Assembly (NCBI RefSeq): GCF_000621865.1
Contig: NZ_JHXE01000008.1
Coordinates: 186,001 to 250,000 of the forward strand
DNA from: Pseudobutyrivibrio sp. MD2005
GTDB taxonomy: Bacteria; Bacillota; Clostridia; Lachnospirales; Lachnospiraceae
Length of the DNA stretch: 64,000 nucleotides
Direction: 5' to 3'
Part shown: piece by piece, positions 16,632-25,365 of the stretch
Numbering within the stretch: position 1 is the stretch's first letter
Layout: every line of letters starts with the position of its first letter
Made by a program: the position numbers and the translations under genes
Notes under the pieces: generated by a model
The model's database searches: none
The model's input: the letters and a program-made list of their open reading frames with translations, nothing else
Told to the model about the DNA's origin: nothing

Positions 16632-16657
16632 ATATGAGGCAGCTACCTGCCCCATAT
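16632..16657 (-). terminator. Terminator of the 58-aa gene
   Basis: ATATGAGGCAG / CTGCCCCATAT, 11-bp stem with one mismatch and a 4-nt loop; TTTTTTT follows on the minus strand. It separates the small gene from the membrane protein at 16609. Confidence 0.75.
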
Positions 16658-16691
16658 GATTTTACATTTCATCTTTATAATATGCAAATTG

Positions 16692-16868
16692 TTAGCCTAC
16701 ACGTCTTAAATCATCTGCAAATCTTATAATCCCTGCTTCCATCTCATCATATTCATCGCCGAAATCATAATCTCCACTCATTATTTCTTTTGCTTCTCTT
16801 CTGAGATTTATTAAACTAACAAATTCGATTCCATATAATACCAATGCTGCAAAAACCACGATACCCAT
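16692..16868 (-). CDS. 58-residue single-pass membrane protein
   Basis: A short frame beginning MGIVVFAALVLYGIEF and ending FADDLRRVG. Residues 1-20 form one hydrophobic helix, followed by a basic patch (LRREAKEI), an acidic Asp/Glu-rich stretch (GDYDFGDEYDEME) and a short charged end. GGAGG lies 8 bp before the ATG, and a terminator follows the stop by about 35 bp, so it looks like a complete single-gene unit. An overlapping ATG at 16875 is in another frame. Function unknown; it may be a membrane regulator or a partner of the adjacent membrane protein. Confidence 0.65.
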   Translation of the reverse strand: MGIVVFAALVLYGIEFVSLINLRREAKEIMSGDYDFGDEYDEMEAGIIRFADDLRRVG

Positions 16869-16941
16869 TTTTCATACCTCCTATAAACTGTACTTGTTCA
16901 TTTGATGAGTTAAGTATATAGGATGATATGTCACAGAAGTA

Positions 16942-17415
16942 TCACACCAAATCTGCAGGCTTAATATTCGCTACTTTCTTTAAATCAGCAGGCGCCAGTT
17001 CTATCTGAAAACCAACCTTTCCTGCGCTGACAAATACTTTTTCATAAGAATCAGCTGTTTCATGTATAAATGTTGGAAACTGCTTTTTCATTCCAATTGG
17101 AGAGCAGCCGCCATGCACGTAACCTGTGAGGCCTAGCAAATCTTTCTGCTTTATCATTGTAATGGATTTTTCTCCTGCAGCCTTTGCTGCCTTCTTCAAA
17201 TCAAGCTCTTCAACTACAGGAACTACAAATACATAATAGGATCCTGTTTTTCCTTGGGTTACTAAAGTCTTAAACACCTTTTCAGAAGGCTCACCCAAAA
17301 TATTTGCAATCTCCTCACCAGTCATAGTGGCATCTGGCTCATAAGAATGACTATCATATTTTATCTTTTTCGCATCCAGGACACGCATTACATTTGTCTT
17401 ATCATTATTCTTCAT
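16942..17415 (-). CDS. ybaK: YbaK/EbsC-family aminoacyl-tRNA deacylase
   Basis: 157 residues, the normal length. Family marks are KYDSHSYEPDATMTGEEIA near the N-terminus, the conserved Lys in EKVFKTLV that is needed for deacylation, and GGCSPIGMKKQFP, the YbaK version of the glycine loop. It hydrolyses Cys-tRNA(Pro) made by prolyl-tRNA synthetase, a proofreading role in the cytosol. The start at 17415 (MKNNDK) follows GAGGTG by 7-8 bp and is preferred over an ATG ten codons upstream. Single gene; 17446-17588 is a short intergenic region without clear structure. Confidence 0.88.
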   Translation of the reverse strand: MKNNDKTNVMRVLDAKKIKYDSHSYEPDATMTGEEIANILGEPSEKVFKTLVTQGKTGSYYVFVVPVVEELDLKKAAKAAGEKSITMIKQKDLLGLTGYVHGGCSPIGMKKQFPTFIHETADSYEKVFVSAGKVGFQIELAPADLKKVANIKPADLV

Positions 17416-17600
17416 AGTTTGACACCTCGTTTTATTCGTAGCCATTATACATTAACTGCTCCGTGGTTACAAATTGGTTACCATTTACTGTATATTACTT
17501 TATTCCTCACAATTTTTGTATATTGTCGCGGTTGTTTTTTCTACCGCCTAATATGTATAATATTGTATTTGTTGAGAATGATTAAAGGTTGGTATTTAGT

Positions 17601-18752
17601 ATGAATAATAAAAGCTTACGCGCTTCAAATATTGAACTGCTGCGCATTATCGCTATGCTGATGATAATTTGTTATCACATCATTATCCATTGCGTCAATG
17701 TCCAGTTAGTTAGCATTGCATCTATCGAAAAAATGCAAAACGGATGGTTCTGCTTTCCATTATTTTATAAGCAGCTTTTAGCTTTAGCTCTTATGATGCC
17801 ATTTGGCCTGGTAGGAAATGCACTTTTCATCATGATTTCAGGATATTTTCTTGTAGATAGAGAGATTGATATTTTAAAAATATCTAGAAAGCTGTTATCA
17901 CAATTACTGTTTGCTGCTGTTTTGCTTGTACTTGCTTCTTCAGCTTTCATTTTTAAATCCTCAAATGTTGAAGTTCCTGAAACACTCTTCAGCTATATTA
18001 AAATCCAATACTTCAATAAGATGTCCTGGTTTGTAGGATACTATTTCATAATTATGCTTTTAGCATTTTGCTTTTTAAATAATTTCCTGGCCACGCTTGA
18101 TAGAAAGAAATATCTGGGATTCTTATTCACAATACTTGCTATTTCACAGCTCAGCTGGTCTGGCGCACTTTTAGATGACCTTGCAAGTGGTCTTCGAACA
18201 GTAGTTATTGGTATTTATTTTTATGCTTTAGGAGGATACATTAAAAAATACAATCCTTTTGATAGAATTAGAGGCTATGTATTCATTCTTGTGATTGTGC
18301 TTACCAATTGCCTAATAGGCATTTCTTACTACAACAATGTAATAGGAAAGATACAGGCTTATTATTACAATCAAACAATTCCAGGTGCTCTTATCACTGA
18401 TTTTACTCAGTCGATTCCTAGATTTGAAAACTATAGCATTGTAGTTGTAGTCCTTGGAATATGTACATTCGAGTTATTTAGAAGATTACGTCTTCCTAAT
18501 CTCAAGTTTTTGAACGCTTTGGCCCGTGGAACCTTTATGATATATCTGCTTCACGACAATGGCTTTTCTTACAGCATTTGGGAAACTCAGGATTGGATTA
18601 CTCTTTTATACAATGATTTCTGGGGATTTATGTCAAAGCTATTTACTTGGGTGCTGGCGATATTTGTATGCGGGCTTATGGCCTATTTTGTATTTTTACT
18701 TATAGGAAAGTTACTCAGTAAAGCTAAATGGTTATATTTAAAATCCGAATAA
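17601..18752 (+). CDS. Membrane acyltransferase (acyltransferase_3 family)
   Basis: 383 residues with about ten hydrophobic helices. The N-terminal NIELLRIIAMLMIICYHII holds the conserved Arg and His of the acyltransferase_3/OafA-type family, which acylate sugars of surface polysaccharides or related envelope molecules. The C-terminal part (FMIYLLHDNGF) is also typical. ATG 17601 is preferred over TTG 17589. AAAGG lies 12 bp upstream, a weak arrangement. No polysaccharide gene cluster is adjacent, so the acceptor is unknown. Confidence 0.85.
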   Translation: MNNKSLRASNIELLRIIAMLMIICYHIIIHCVNVQLVSIASIEKMQNGWFCFPLFYKQLLALALMMPFGLVGNALFIMISGYFLVDREIDILKISRKLLSQLLFAAVLLVLASSAFIFKSSNVEVPETLFSYIKIQYFNKMSWFVGYYFIIMLLAFCFLNNFLATLDRKKYLGFLFTILAISQLSWSGALLDDLASGLRTVVIGIYFYALGGYIKKYNPFDRIRGYVFILVIVLTNCLIGISYYNNVIGKIQAYYYNQTIPGALITDFTQSIPRFENYSIVVVVLGICTFELFRRLRLPNLKFLNALARGTFMIYLLHDNGFSYSIWETQDWITLLYNDFWGFMSKLFTWVLAIFVCGLMAYFVFLLIGKLLSKAKWLYLKSE

Positions 18753-18756
18753 ATAA

Positions 18757-18796
18757 AAAGCTGTTTGTACTGTATTTCACAGTCACAAACAGCTTT
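18757..18796. terminator. Bidirectional terminator between convergent genes
   Basis: AAAGCTGTTTGT-ACTGT pairs with ACAGT-C-ACAAACAGCTTT, leaving one bulged C; T/A-rich on both flanks. It serves the acyltransferase (plus) and the LUD gene (minus). Confidence 0.85.
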
Positions 18797-18801
18797 ATTT
18801 T

Positions 18802-19431
18802 TTAGAATCCTAATGAATCATTTACTAGAATTACGTGTATTCTATCTGCATGTTTTGAATATCTTGTAATCAAAAACTGGCAGCAAATTGTATCTGGTGA
18901 TTTACAATTCATGCATGAACCTGTTTTAGCACATGGTGTTGATAAACCAAACCTCTGAGCATTGATTGGTGCTGCCACATTTCTTGCACGCTTCATAGCC
19001 CCATCCACATCATCACACACCTTGTTCATTCCTACGATTGCAATGACATGCTTTGGTCCCTGTGCTATAGCAGATACTCTGTTGGCATTGCCATCGATAT
19101 TAATCATTACGCCATCTTCTGTAATTGCATTGGCGCTTGTAAGGAAATAATCGGCATCGTATGCAGCAAGCATAGCTGCTCTTTTATCATCTGTTGCATC
19201 TCTGTCGATGAAATTGTAATTGCCCTTTTTCAATGCATCCACAATGCCAATCTCATGAGCCGACATTGCACCACCCATAGTTATTGATGTGTTTTCTGGG
19301 ATCAATTCCAATGCTATTTTCAATGCTTCTTCTTTATCGCTTGCATAATAGCCTGTCATATTTCTTGATTCAAGTCCTCTGATAACCTTTTGTGCCAGCA
19401 ATTGGTTACGTTTAGTGATATTTTCGTTCAT
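18802..19431 (-). CDS. LUD-domain protein (LutC/YkgG-like)
   Basis: 209 residues of the LUD (DUF162) family. Visible features are SITMGGAMSAHEIGI (about 50-64), DADYFLTSANAITEDG and the C-terminal cluster TPCAKTGSCMNCKSPD, a Cys-rich loop common in clostridial LUD proteins. LutC-type proteins take part in lactate oxidation, but stand-alone clostridial versions lack the LutA/LutB partners and have no proven activity. No lutAB is adjacent here. The gene follows the U32-like gene by 12 bp and is probably co-transcribed with it and the MATE exporter. Confidence 0.85.
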   Translation of the reverse strand: MNENITKRNQLLAQKVIRGLESRNMTGYYASDKEEALKIALELIPENTSITMGGAMSAHEIGIVDALKKGNYNFIDRDATDDKRAAMLAAYDADYFLTSANAITEDGVMINIDGNANRVSAIAQGPKHVIAIVGMNKVCDDVDGAMKRARNVAAPINAQRFGLSTPCAKTGSCMNCKSPDTICCQFLITRYSKHADRIHVILVNDSLGF

Positions 19432-19443
19432 AAAGACCCCCTT

Positions 19444-20337
19444 TTAAAATATGTCTAACATACTATCGAGATAGATTTCCTCTCTAACTCCCAGCTGATA
19501 CTCAGGCTTAGTCATATAATAAAGCAAGAACTCTAAAATTATGGCACTGCCTAAGCTTCTGCCTTCTATTTTATAGTTTGAATATCCGGCTGGCAAATAA
19601 ATATTTTTTATATCCTCTATACCTATAAAGCCAGGATTATTCATAGCATCTGAAAACCTATAGCCTCTCGCCGCCTGAGGGGAGGCACATATGTGATCTT
19701 CGCAATCCTCACCTAAGCTCTTTCTACTAACATTTTCATAACAGGCTTTTCTATCAGTGCACCCGAAGGAGCAACATTCATTGCACAAAAACTCCACCTT
19801 ATTCTTTTGAGTTTGATTGAGCCCTTCCAGCTTTTGAATGGACTTATTCAACCTAAAGTCAGGAACCACATACTTGAATTCTTCACGATTCAATTCGTTA
19901 ACCAAATCATCGAAATCTGTAAGAACCTTTGTTGTGGATGATACAAAATAGAAGCCAGGGTAGTTTTCTTTGATGTAGTTTAAAAGCAAATCAGAATATA
20001 TAATTACTCCATTTTGCACATACCCAGTCTTCTCAAATAATTCGCATATACGGTTACACTTTTTATCAGTTAGATGCTCAGGTCTAATGAGTGAATTACT
20101 AAATGTCAGCCTTGCAGATATATGATATTCCTGCAACAGCCTGATTACATCTGTAGCCTGCTCATCTCCAAATCCAACTCTTCCCCCGCCCCATAGGCAA
20201 TCTGCCGGGGCGCCATATATTGAGCCTATCTCACACCAATCGTAAAAATAATCTCGATGTTTATGATAAATTGGGAGAAACGCCTTATATAAATCGTAAA
20301 ACTCAAATAGTCCTGGTAGATGATAATATGCTGTCAT
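19444..20337 (-). CDS. U32-like protein with a probable Fe-S cysteine cluster
   Basis: 297 residues. The C-terminal third contains four or more close cysteines (CNECCSFGCTDRKACY, about 190-205) and then NYKIEGRSLGSAI, which resembles the KIEGR segment of U32/collagenase-like and UbiU/UbiV TIM-barrel proteins, where scattered Cys bind a 4Fe-4S cluster. The N-terminal GGGRVGFG and TFSNS stretches fit the first barrel strands. I am fairly sure of the U32 relationship and not of any reaction. The start has AGGAG upstream inside the end of the MATE gene, giving a true 35-bp overlap. Confidence 0.6.
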   Translation of the reverse strand: MTAYYHLPGLFEFYDLYKAFLPIYHKHRDYFYDWCEIGSIYGAPADCLWGGGRVGFGDEQATDVIRLLQEYHISARLTFSNSLIRPEHLTDKKCNRICELFEKTGYVQNGVIIYSDLLLNYIKENYPGFYFVSSTTKVLTDFDDLVNELNREEFKYVVPDFRLNKSIQKLEGLNQTQKNKVEFLCNECCSFGCTDRKACYENVSRKSLGEDCEDHICASPQAARGYRFSDAMNNPGFIGIEDIKNIYLPAGYSNYKIEGRSLGSAIILEFLLYYMTKPEYQLGVREEIYLDSMLDIF

Positions 20338-21703
20338 TTATTCTCCTGTTACTGTTTTTATTTAGAAGAGGATTCAAAGCTATAAATAGCGCTACTATAT
20401 TTACAAGCAATGCCCCTACCCAAGCGCTAACCTCGGCGTAGGCCGTGGCAGTAAAACCAATTCGTCCAATAAAAATAGATATGGTAAAAATTCTTAGAAA
20501 CATTTCCAATATTCCAGACATCATTGGAAGCATCTGCTTACCCATGCCTTGCACTGTGGCCCTCACCACAAAAAGTACGTCCACAACTATAAGCATTAAT
20601 CCACATATTGGCAAATACTGACATGCCAGCTCTATCTGTTTCTTACCTGACAGTAAAAACCCTCCAAGCTGAGCAGGTAGAAATACCATAATTGAGCCTA
20701 ATAATATATATGAAACGACCGATATCTTCATGCACACATTAAGCCCTTCTTTGATTCTCTCGTATTTTCCTGCTCCATAATTTTGGCTTGTGTATGCTGT
20801 CATGGCACTTCCTGCCGTAGCAGCTGGATTCATAAACAGATTGTTATATTTGCCGCAAGCCGCATAGGCTGCTGTATAGACTACACCATAACTATTTACA
20901 AATCCCTGAACAACCATGCATCCTACTGCTGTAATAGAGTTCATAATAGCCATAGGTAATCCGTTTCTTAAAAGATCCAGATACACTCCAACTCTATTAT
21001 GAAAATGTGACTTTTCCAATTTAATTTCAGGTATATCTTTTAAGCGATTAACGCATATTACTACTGAAACTGCTTGTGCCACAAGAGTCGCAAATGCAGC
21101 CCCCTCTACACCTGTCTTAATTACCATTATAAGCAATATATCCAATATAAGATTTATAATTGAAGACACAATAATAGCCTTTAATGGTGTCTTGCTATCT
21201 CCGAATGCTCTAAGAATTGAGCCTGCAATATTGTAACAGATTCCAACTGAAAGCCCTCCAAATAGCACATAACCATATTTTAAACTATCTCCTATAATAA
21301 CAGAATCTGTTTTCATAGATTTTAACAGTAATGGCAAAAAGCCTACGCTTAAAATAGTTAAAACGATGGCCAGAATTATTCCTAACACTATTGTGGCCGC
21401 CATGCGATGTCTTAAAAGATCTATGTCCTTTGCACCGTAGCTCTGGGCCACAAGCACTGCAAATCCATTGGCAAGGCCAAATGAAAATCCCACTATCAAA
21501 AAGAATAAAGACCCCATATTTCCTACTGCTGCCAGAGCATTATCACCTAAGCCCTTACCCACAATAAGCGTATCAACAAAATTATATATCTGCTGTAACA
21601 TGCTTGTTAAAAGCAATGGCCAATAAAATGCCAGTATTAACTTTGCAGGGCTGCCTTTTGTAAAATCTTTTTGTCCGCTCTTTCTATTTGAATTAACGCT
21701 CAT
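20303..21703 (-). CDS. MATE-family efflux transporter
   Basis: 466 residues with about 12 membrane helices. KLILAFYWPLLLTSMLQQIYNFVDTLIVGK near the N-terminus, including the short LQQIYNFVDT motif, is typical of clostridial MATE proteins, as is GQSYGAKD-like VAQSYGAKD (about 85-93). It is expected to use a Na+ or proton gradient to export small cationic or toxic compounds. It leads a minus-strand operon with the U32-like and LUD genes and is divergent from an AraC regulator 110 bp away, which probably controls it. Confidence 0.92.
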   Translation of the reverse strand: MSVNSNRKSGQKDFTKGSPAKLILAFYWPLLLTSMLQQIYNFVDTLIVGKGLGDNALAAVGNMGSLFFLIVGFSFGLANGFAVLVAQSYGAKDIDLLRHRMAATIVLGIILAIVLTILSVGFLPLLLKSMKTDSVIIGDSLKYGYVLFGGLSVGICYNIAGSILRAFGDSKTPLKAIIVSSIINLILDILLIMVIKTGVEGAAFATLVAQAVSVVICVNRLKDIPEIKLEKSHFHNRVGVYLDLLRNGLPMAIMNSITAVGCMVVQGFVNSYGVVYTAAYAACGKYNNLFMNPAATAGSAMTAYTSQNYGAGKYERIKEGLNVCMKISVVSYILLGSIMVFLPAQLGGFLLSGKKQIELACQYLPICGLMLIVVDVLFVVRATVQGMGKQMLPMMSGILEMFLRIFTISIFIGRIGFTATAYAEVSAWVGALLVNIVALFIALNPLLNKNSNRRINDSILSSTRTI

Positions 21704-21813
21704 ATCAATACCTCAATTAATTCTTTCTAAGCAATTGACATTTTACGCCCTGATATTTGGAAATAGAATTTCATATTTGTTGAGTTTTGCCCAAATTTTG
21801 TTATCATAACTTT

Positions 21814-22659
21814 ATGGAGAACTTAAATAAAGAATTTATCAAATTTGATACTGTTTCCTCTGTAAGTGTTACTGATGTATCTGTGCCAGGGTCCTACCAT
21901 GCACATTGGCATAATGCTGCAGAATTTACAGTAGCCCTTAAAGATGGTTGTGTTTATAAGATTAATGACGAAACTTTTGAGTTGATGGCCGGGGATGTGC
22001 TCTTGGCTTGGCCTCAACAAATCCATGAGACTATATCAATCCCTTCAAACGGAGCCATGTTTACACAGTTTTCCGCAGTAATAATTGAAAACAATCTTGA
22101 TTTAGTTGCTATTTCTCGTTTTTTATACAACTTCAAATATATTTCTGTCAAAGAATACCCGGAACTAGCCAGGTATATTGCAGATTCAATTAACGAAATA
22201 AAAAAAATACATAGTTCCTCTGATTCCCTTGCTGAAACCAGATGCAAACTATGTATTTACAATATTCTTATTAAAATAGCTGAACAGGTTATTTCTCAAA
22301 TTAATTATAATTCTAATGATAAATTAGAGTCTGATGCCAGTTGGAAATACATTCAGGCAGCCTGCACCTATATCATCGAAAACTCTTCAGATGATATTAG
22401 TCAAAAGGATGTCGCCGACTTTGTTGGCTTAAGTTCATTTTATCTTTCAAAACTTTTCAAAAGATATATGAATATGTCATTTCCTGTGTATCTTTCAAAC
22501 ATCAGAGTTCAGGCAGCTGCAAAGCTTTTAATGGACAAGTCTATCTCAATAACAGATTGTGCATTTCTTGCTGGCTTCCAATCTACTACTGCATTTAATA
22601 AAGCTTTCCATGAAATCACTGGTTATTCACCAAGAGATTATAGAAAGCTTTATCAGTAA
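21814..22659 (+). CDS. AraC-family transcriptional regulator with cupin sensor
   Basis: 281 residues. The N-terminal half is a cupin-type sensor (HAHWHNAAEFTVAL near residue 25-38, then a GDVLLAWPQQIHE turn). The C-terminal ~100 residues are an AraC double helix-turn-helix (DVADFVGLSSFYLSKLFKRY and ITDCAFLAGFQSTTAFNKAF). The ATG at 21814 is preferred to TTG 21787, although neither has a strong ribosome site. It is divergent from the MATE/U32/LUD operon, so local activation of that operon by a small ligand is the simplest idea. It ends 4 bp from the convergent malic enzyme gene. Confidence 0.9.
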   Translation: MENLNKEFIKFDTVSSVSVTDVSVPGSYHAHWHNAAEFTVALKDGCVYKINDETFELMAGDVLLAWPQQIHETISIPSNGAMFTQFSAVIIENNLDLVAISRFLYNFKYISVKEYPELARYIADSINEIKKIHSSSDSLAETRCKLCIYNILIKIAEQVISQINYNSNDKLESDASWKYIQAACTYIIENSSDDISQKDVADFVGLSSFYLSKLFKRYMNMSFPVYLSNIRVQAAAKLLMDKSISITDCAFLAGFQSTTAFNKAFHEITGYSPRDYRKLYQ

Positions 22660-22663
22660 TTTA

Positions 22664-23836
22664 TTAAATTCTTGCAACTCCTGTGCGTCTTGCAGCTTCT
22701 GCTGTAGCACTTGCAACAGCATCCTTTACTCTTGGATCAAAGGCCTTTGGAATTACATACTCTGGGCTAAGCTCCTCATCTGATACAAGTCCTGCAATAG
22801 CGTAGGCCGCTGCTTCCTTCATAGCGTCGTTGATGTCTGTAGCTCTAACATCTAAAGCACCTCTGAATATACCAGGGAATACTAACACATTGTTAATCTG
22901 GTTAGGGAAATCTGAACGTCCTGAACCTACAACTGCTGCACCTGCAGCCTTACTATCCTCAGGCATGATTTCTGGAACAGGATTTGCCATCGCAAATACG
23001 ATACCATTGTTCATGCTTGCAACCATTTCCTTTGATACAAGTCCAGCACGAGATACTCCAATAAATACATCAGCGTTTTTCATAGCGTCAGCAAGAGTTC
23101 CATGCTCATGGTTCTTGTTTGTGATATGTGACATAGCTTCCTGGCCTGAGTTTAATCCCTCATCGCCTTCGCAGATGATACCATTAATATCACAAAGAAC
23201 AACATTTCCAAATCCCATAGTAACAAGTAGTCTACCGATTGCGCATCCTGCTGCACCTGCACCGTTGATGACGATTTTTACTTCGCCCATCTTCTTTCCT
23301 GTTACCTTTAGGGCATTAATCAAAGCTGCTGCAACAACAACTGCTGTACCATGCTGGTCATCATGGAATACAAGTATATCGCACTTTTCTTTTAACTTCT
23401 TTTCGACTTCAAAACAACGAGGTGCTGCAATATCTTCCAGATTAATTCCGCCGAAAGATCCTGCCATAAGAGCTATCGTATTTACGATAGTATCAACATC
23501 CTTTGAGCGTATGCAAAGGGGAATAGCATCTACATCACCAAACTCTTTGAAAAGAACACACTTGCCCTCCATTACAGGCATTCCCGCCTCTGGACCTATA
23601 TCACCAAGACCTAAAATAGCTGTTCCATCTGTTACAACAGCTACTGTATTCCAACGGCGTGTAAGCTCCCAGCCCTTTTCTGGATCCTTTTGGATTTCCT
23701 TGCAGGCCTCTGCAACTCCTGGTGTATAAGCAAGTGCCAAAGCCTCAGAGCTATCTACTTTTGCTCTGGATTTGATTTCAATCTTTCCTTTTAAATCATA
23801 ATGAAGTTTTAATGATTCCTTTGATACGTCTGCCAT
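22664..23836 (-). CDS. NAD(P)-dependent malic enzyme, decarboxylating
   Basis: 390 residues, the short bacterial MaeB/MalS-type core without the phosphotransacetylase tail. Visible are LAYTPGVAEACKEI, AILGLGDIGPEAGMPVMEGK, the metal site FHDDQHGTA, the Rossmann loop INGAGAAGCAIG, and AMANPVPEI. It converts malate to pyruvate, CO2 and reduced cofactor in the cytosol. AAAGGAGG precedes the ATG. It lies 22 bp after the fumarase gene, giving a fumarate-malate-pyruvate pair in one operon. The cofactor cannot be fixed by eye. Confidence 0.92.
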   Translation of the reverse strand: MADVSKESLKLHYDLKGKIEIKSRAKVDSSEALALAYTPGVAEACKEIQKDPEKGWELTRRWNTVAVVTDGTAILGLGDIGPEAGMPVMEGKCVLFKEFGDVDAIPLCIRSKDVDTIVNTIALMAGSFGGINLEDIAAPRCFEVEKKLKEKCDILVFHDDQHGTAVVVAAALINALKVTGKKMGEVKIVINGAGAAGCAIGRLLVTMGFGNVVLCDINGIICEGDEGLNSGQEAMSHITNKNHEHGTLADAMKNADVFIGVSRAGLVSKEMVASMNNGIVFAMANPVPEIMPEDSKAAGAAVVGSGRSDFPNQINNVLVFPGIFRGALDVRATDINDAMKEAAAYAIAGLVSDEELSPEYVIPKAFDPRVKDAVASATAEAARRTGVARI

Positions 23837-23858
23837 ATTTCTCCTCCTTTATTTAGTG

Positions 23859-25223
23859 CTAAACCATCTTTTCTGGGCGTACTGTCTCGTCATATTCTTT
23901 TTCAGTTAAGAATCCAAGCTCAAGCACAGCCTCTTTTAATGTCTTATTTTCCTCGTATGCTTTATGTGCACAACTTGCTGCATTTTCATAGCCAATAACT
24001 GGGCTCAGGCAAGTAACAAGCATAAGTGAGTTGAATAGATTGCTTTCCATCTTATCTCTCTTTGCCTTGATTCCAGTAGCACAATTCTTATCAAAAGATA
24101 TGATTCCATCACTGAGCAAGCGAATAGACTGAACCATATTGTAGGCAAGCACTGGCATAAATACGTTAAGCTCGAAGTTACCCTGAGATGCGCCAATACC
24201 AATTGTTGCATCATTGCCCATAACCTGAATAGCAATCATTGTGATTGCCTCGCACTGTGTAGGATTTACTTTTCCAGGCATGATTGAGCTTCCCGGCTCA
24301 TTCTCTGGAATAGTGATTTCCCCTAATCCACATCTAGGACCATTGGCAAGCCATCTTACATCATTTGCGATTTTCATAAGATTTGCAGCAAGTCCCTTTA
24401 AAGCTCCACTTGTGTATACATATCCGTCCTTTGATGTGAGTGCATGGAATTTATTTGAACTTGGCTCAAATCTTTCTCCTGATAGCTCGGAAATCTTCTC
24501 ACAGCACATCTTATCAAAACCTTCAGGGCAGTTAAGACCTGTGCCTACCGCTGTACCACCAATAGCAACCTTTCTTAGTCTGTCGGAAGCTTCAATAATC
24601 TGGGCTTTAGATTCTTCTAGCATAGCTCGCCAACCTGATATTTCCTGGCTAAATCTAAGTGGCACTGCATCCTGAAGATGTGTACGACCGATTTTTATTA
24701 CATCGTAGTTTTCTTCTTCCAATCTTTTAAATGTAGCAATCAGTTTATCTATGCTAGGGATTAATTTCTCATGAATCATGATAACCGCAGCCATATTCAT
24801 AGCTGTTGGAAATGTGTCATTAGAAGACTGAGACATATTCACATGATCATTAGGATGAATATTTATATCATTATGATTCGCATTTACGATATGTGCAACA
24901 ACTTCATTTACGTTCATATTTGATTGTGTACCCGAACCAGTCTGCCATACTTTTAGCGGAAACTCATCTGGATATTTTCCCTGCACGATATCATCGCAGG
25001 CTGCTACAATCGCCTGAGCCTTGTTACTATCAAGCTTTCCAAGCTGCTGGTTTGTGCTGGCTGCTGCTGATTTAAGTATCGCAAATGCGTTAATTACTTC
25101 CATAGGAATTGTCTCAGTTCCTATACAAAAGTTTTCAAGAGAACGCTGAGTCTGTGCCCCCCAGAAATGTTCGTCTGATACTTTTACTTCGCCCATGGTA
25201 TCACTTTCAATTCGAAATCCCAT
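23859..25223 (-). CDS. fumC: Class II fumarate hydratase
   Basis: 454 residues, normal for FumC. The superfamily signature GSSIMPGKVNP is intact, and GRTHLQDAVPLRFSQEI carries the catalytic His region. TGSGTQSNMNVNEV and HVNMSQSSNDTFPTAMN are also diagnostic (the second separates fumarase from aspartase only weakly). It catalyses reversible hydration of fumarate to malate. The start at 25223 (MGFRIE) follows GGAGG by 5 bp and is preferred over the ATG four codons upstream. Co-transcribed with malic enzyme. Confidence 0.9.
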   Translation of the reverse strand: MGFRIESDTMGEVKVSDEHFWGAQTQRSLENFCIGTETIPMEVINAFAILKSAAASTNQQLGKLDSNKAQAIVAACDDIVQGKYPDEFPLKVWQTGSGTQSNMNVNEVVAHIVNANHNDINIHPNDHVNMSQSSNDTFPTAMNMAAVIMIHEKLIPSIDKLIATFKRLEEENYDVIKIGRTHLQDAVPLRFSQEISGWRAMLEESKAQIIEASDRLRKVAIGGTAVGTGLNCPEGFDKMCCEKISELSGERFEPSSNKFHALTSKDGYVYTSGALKGLAANLMKIANDVRWLANGPRCGLGEITIPENEPGSSIMPGKVNPTQCEAITMIAIQVMGNDATIGIGASQGNFELNVFMPVLAYNMVQSIRLLSDGIISFDKNCATGIKAKRDKMESNLFNSLMLVTCLSPVIGYENAASCAHKAYEENKTLKEAVLELGFLTEKEYDETVRPEKMV

Positions 25224-25277
25224 ATTTTCCTCCATTATTCTCCATTGTTTGACAATTTACAGTCTCTTATCCGTATA

Positions 25278-25307
25278 ATTATACAGCTTATATGACTATT
25301 CTGTCAT
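25278..25307 (-). promoter_or_regulatory. Probable fumC promoter
   Basis: On the minus strand ATGACA (25307-25302), an 18-bp spacer and TATAAT (25283-25278), about 55 bp before the fumC start. The -10 sits in a TATAATTATA palindrome. Confidence 0.45.
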
Positions 25308-25319
25308 CTTTATTATTTT

Positions 25320-25348
25320 AGGCTCCCGAAATCATATCCCGGAAGCCT
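25320..25348. terminator. Terminator-like hairpin after the 887-aa gene
   Basis: AGGCTCCCG / CGGAAGCCT with a C-A mismatch on plus, G-T pair on minus. It is placed to end the minus gene at 25366, but the better T-run (TATTTTTATTTT) is on the plus side, so strength on the minus strand is doubtful. Confidence 0.45.
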
Positions 25349-25365
25349 ATTTTTATTTTGCCTTT

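Noticed and set aside
17589-17600. TTG start for the acyltransferase
   Set aside because: The TTG touches the only purine-rich stretch, leaving no spacing for ribosome binding; ATG 17601 fits better.
22830-23729. 299-codon plus-strand frame opposite the malic enzyme gene
   Set aside because: Exact shadow of a well-supported gene; no ribosome site and composition typical of antisense frames.
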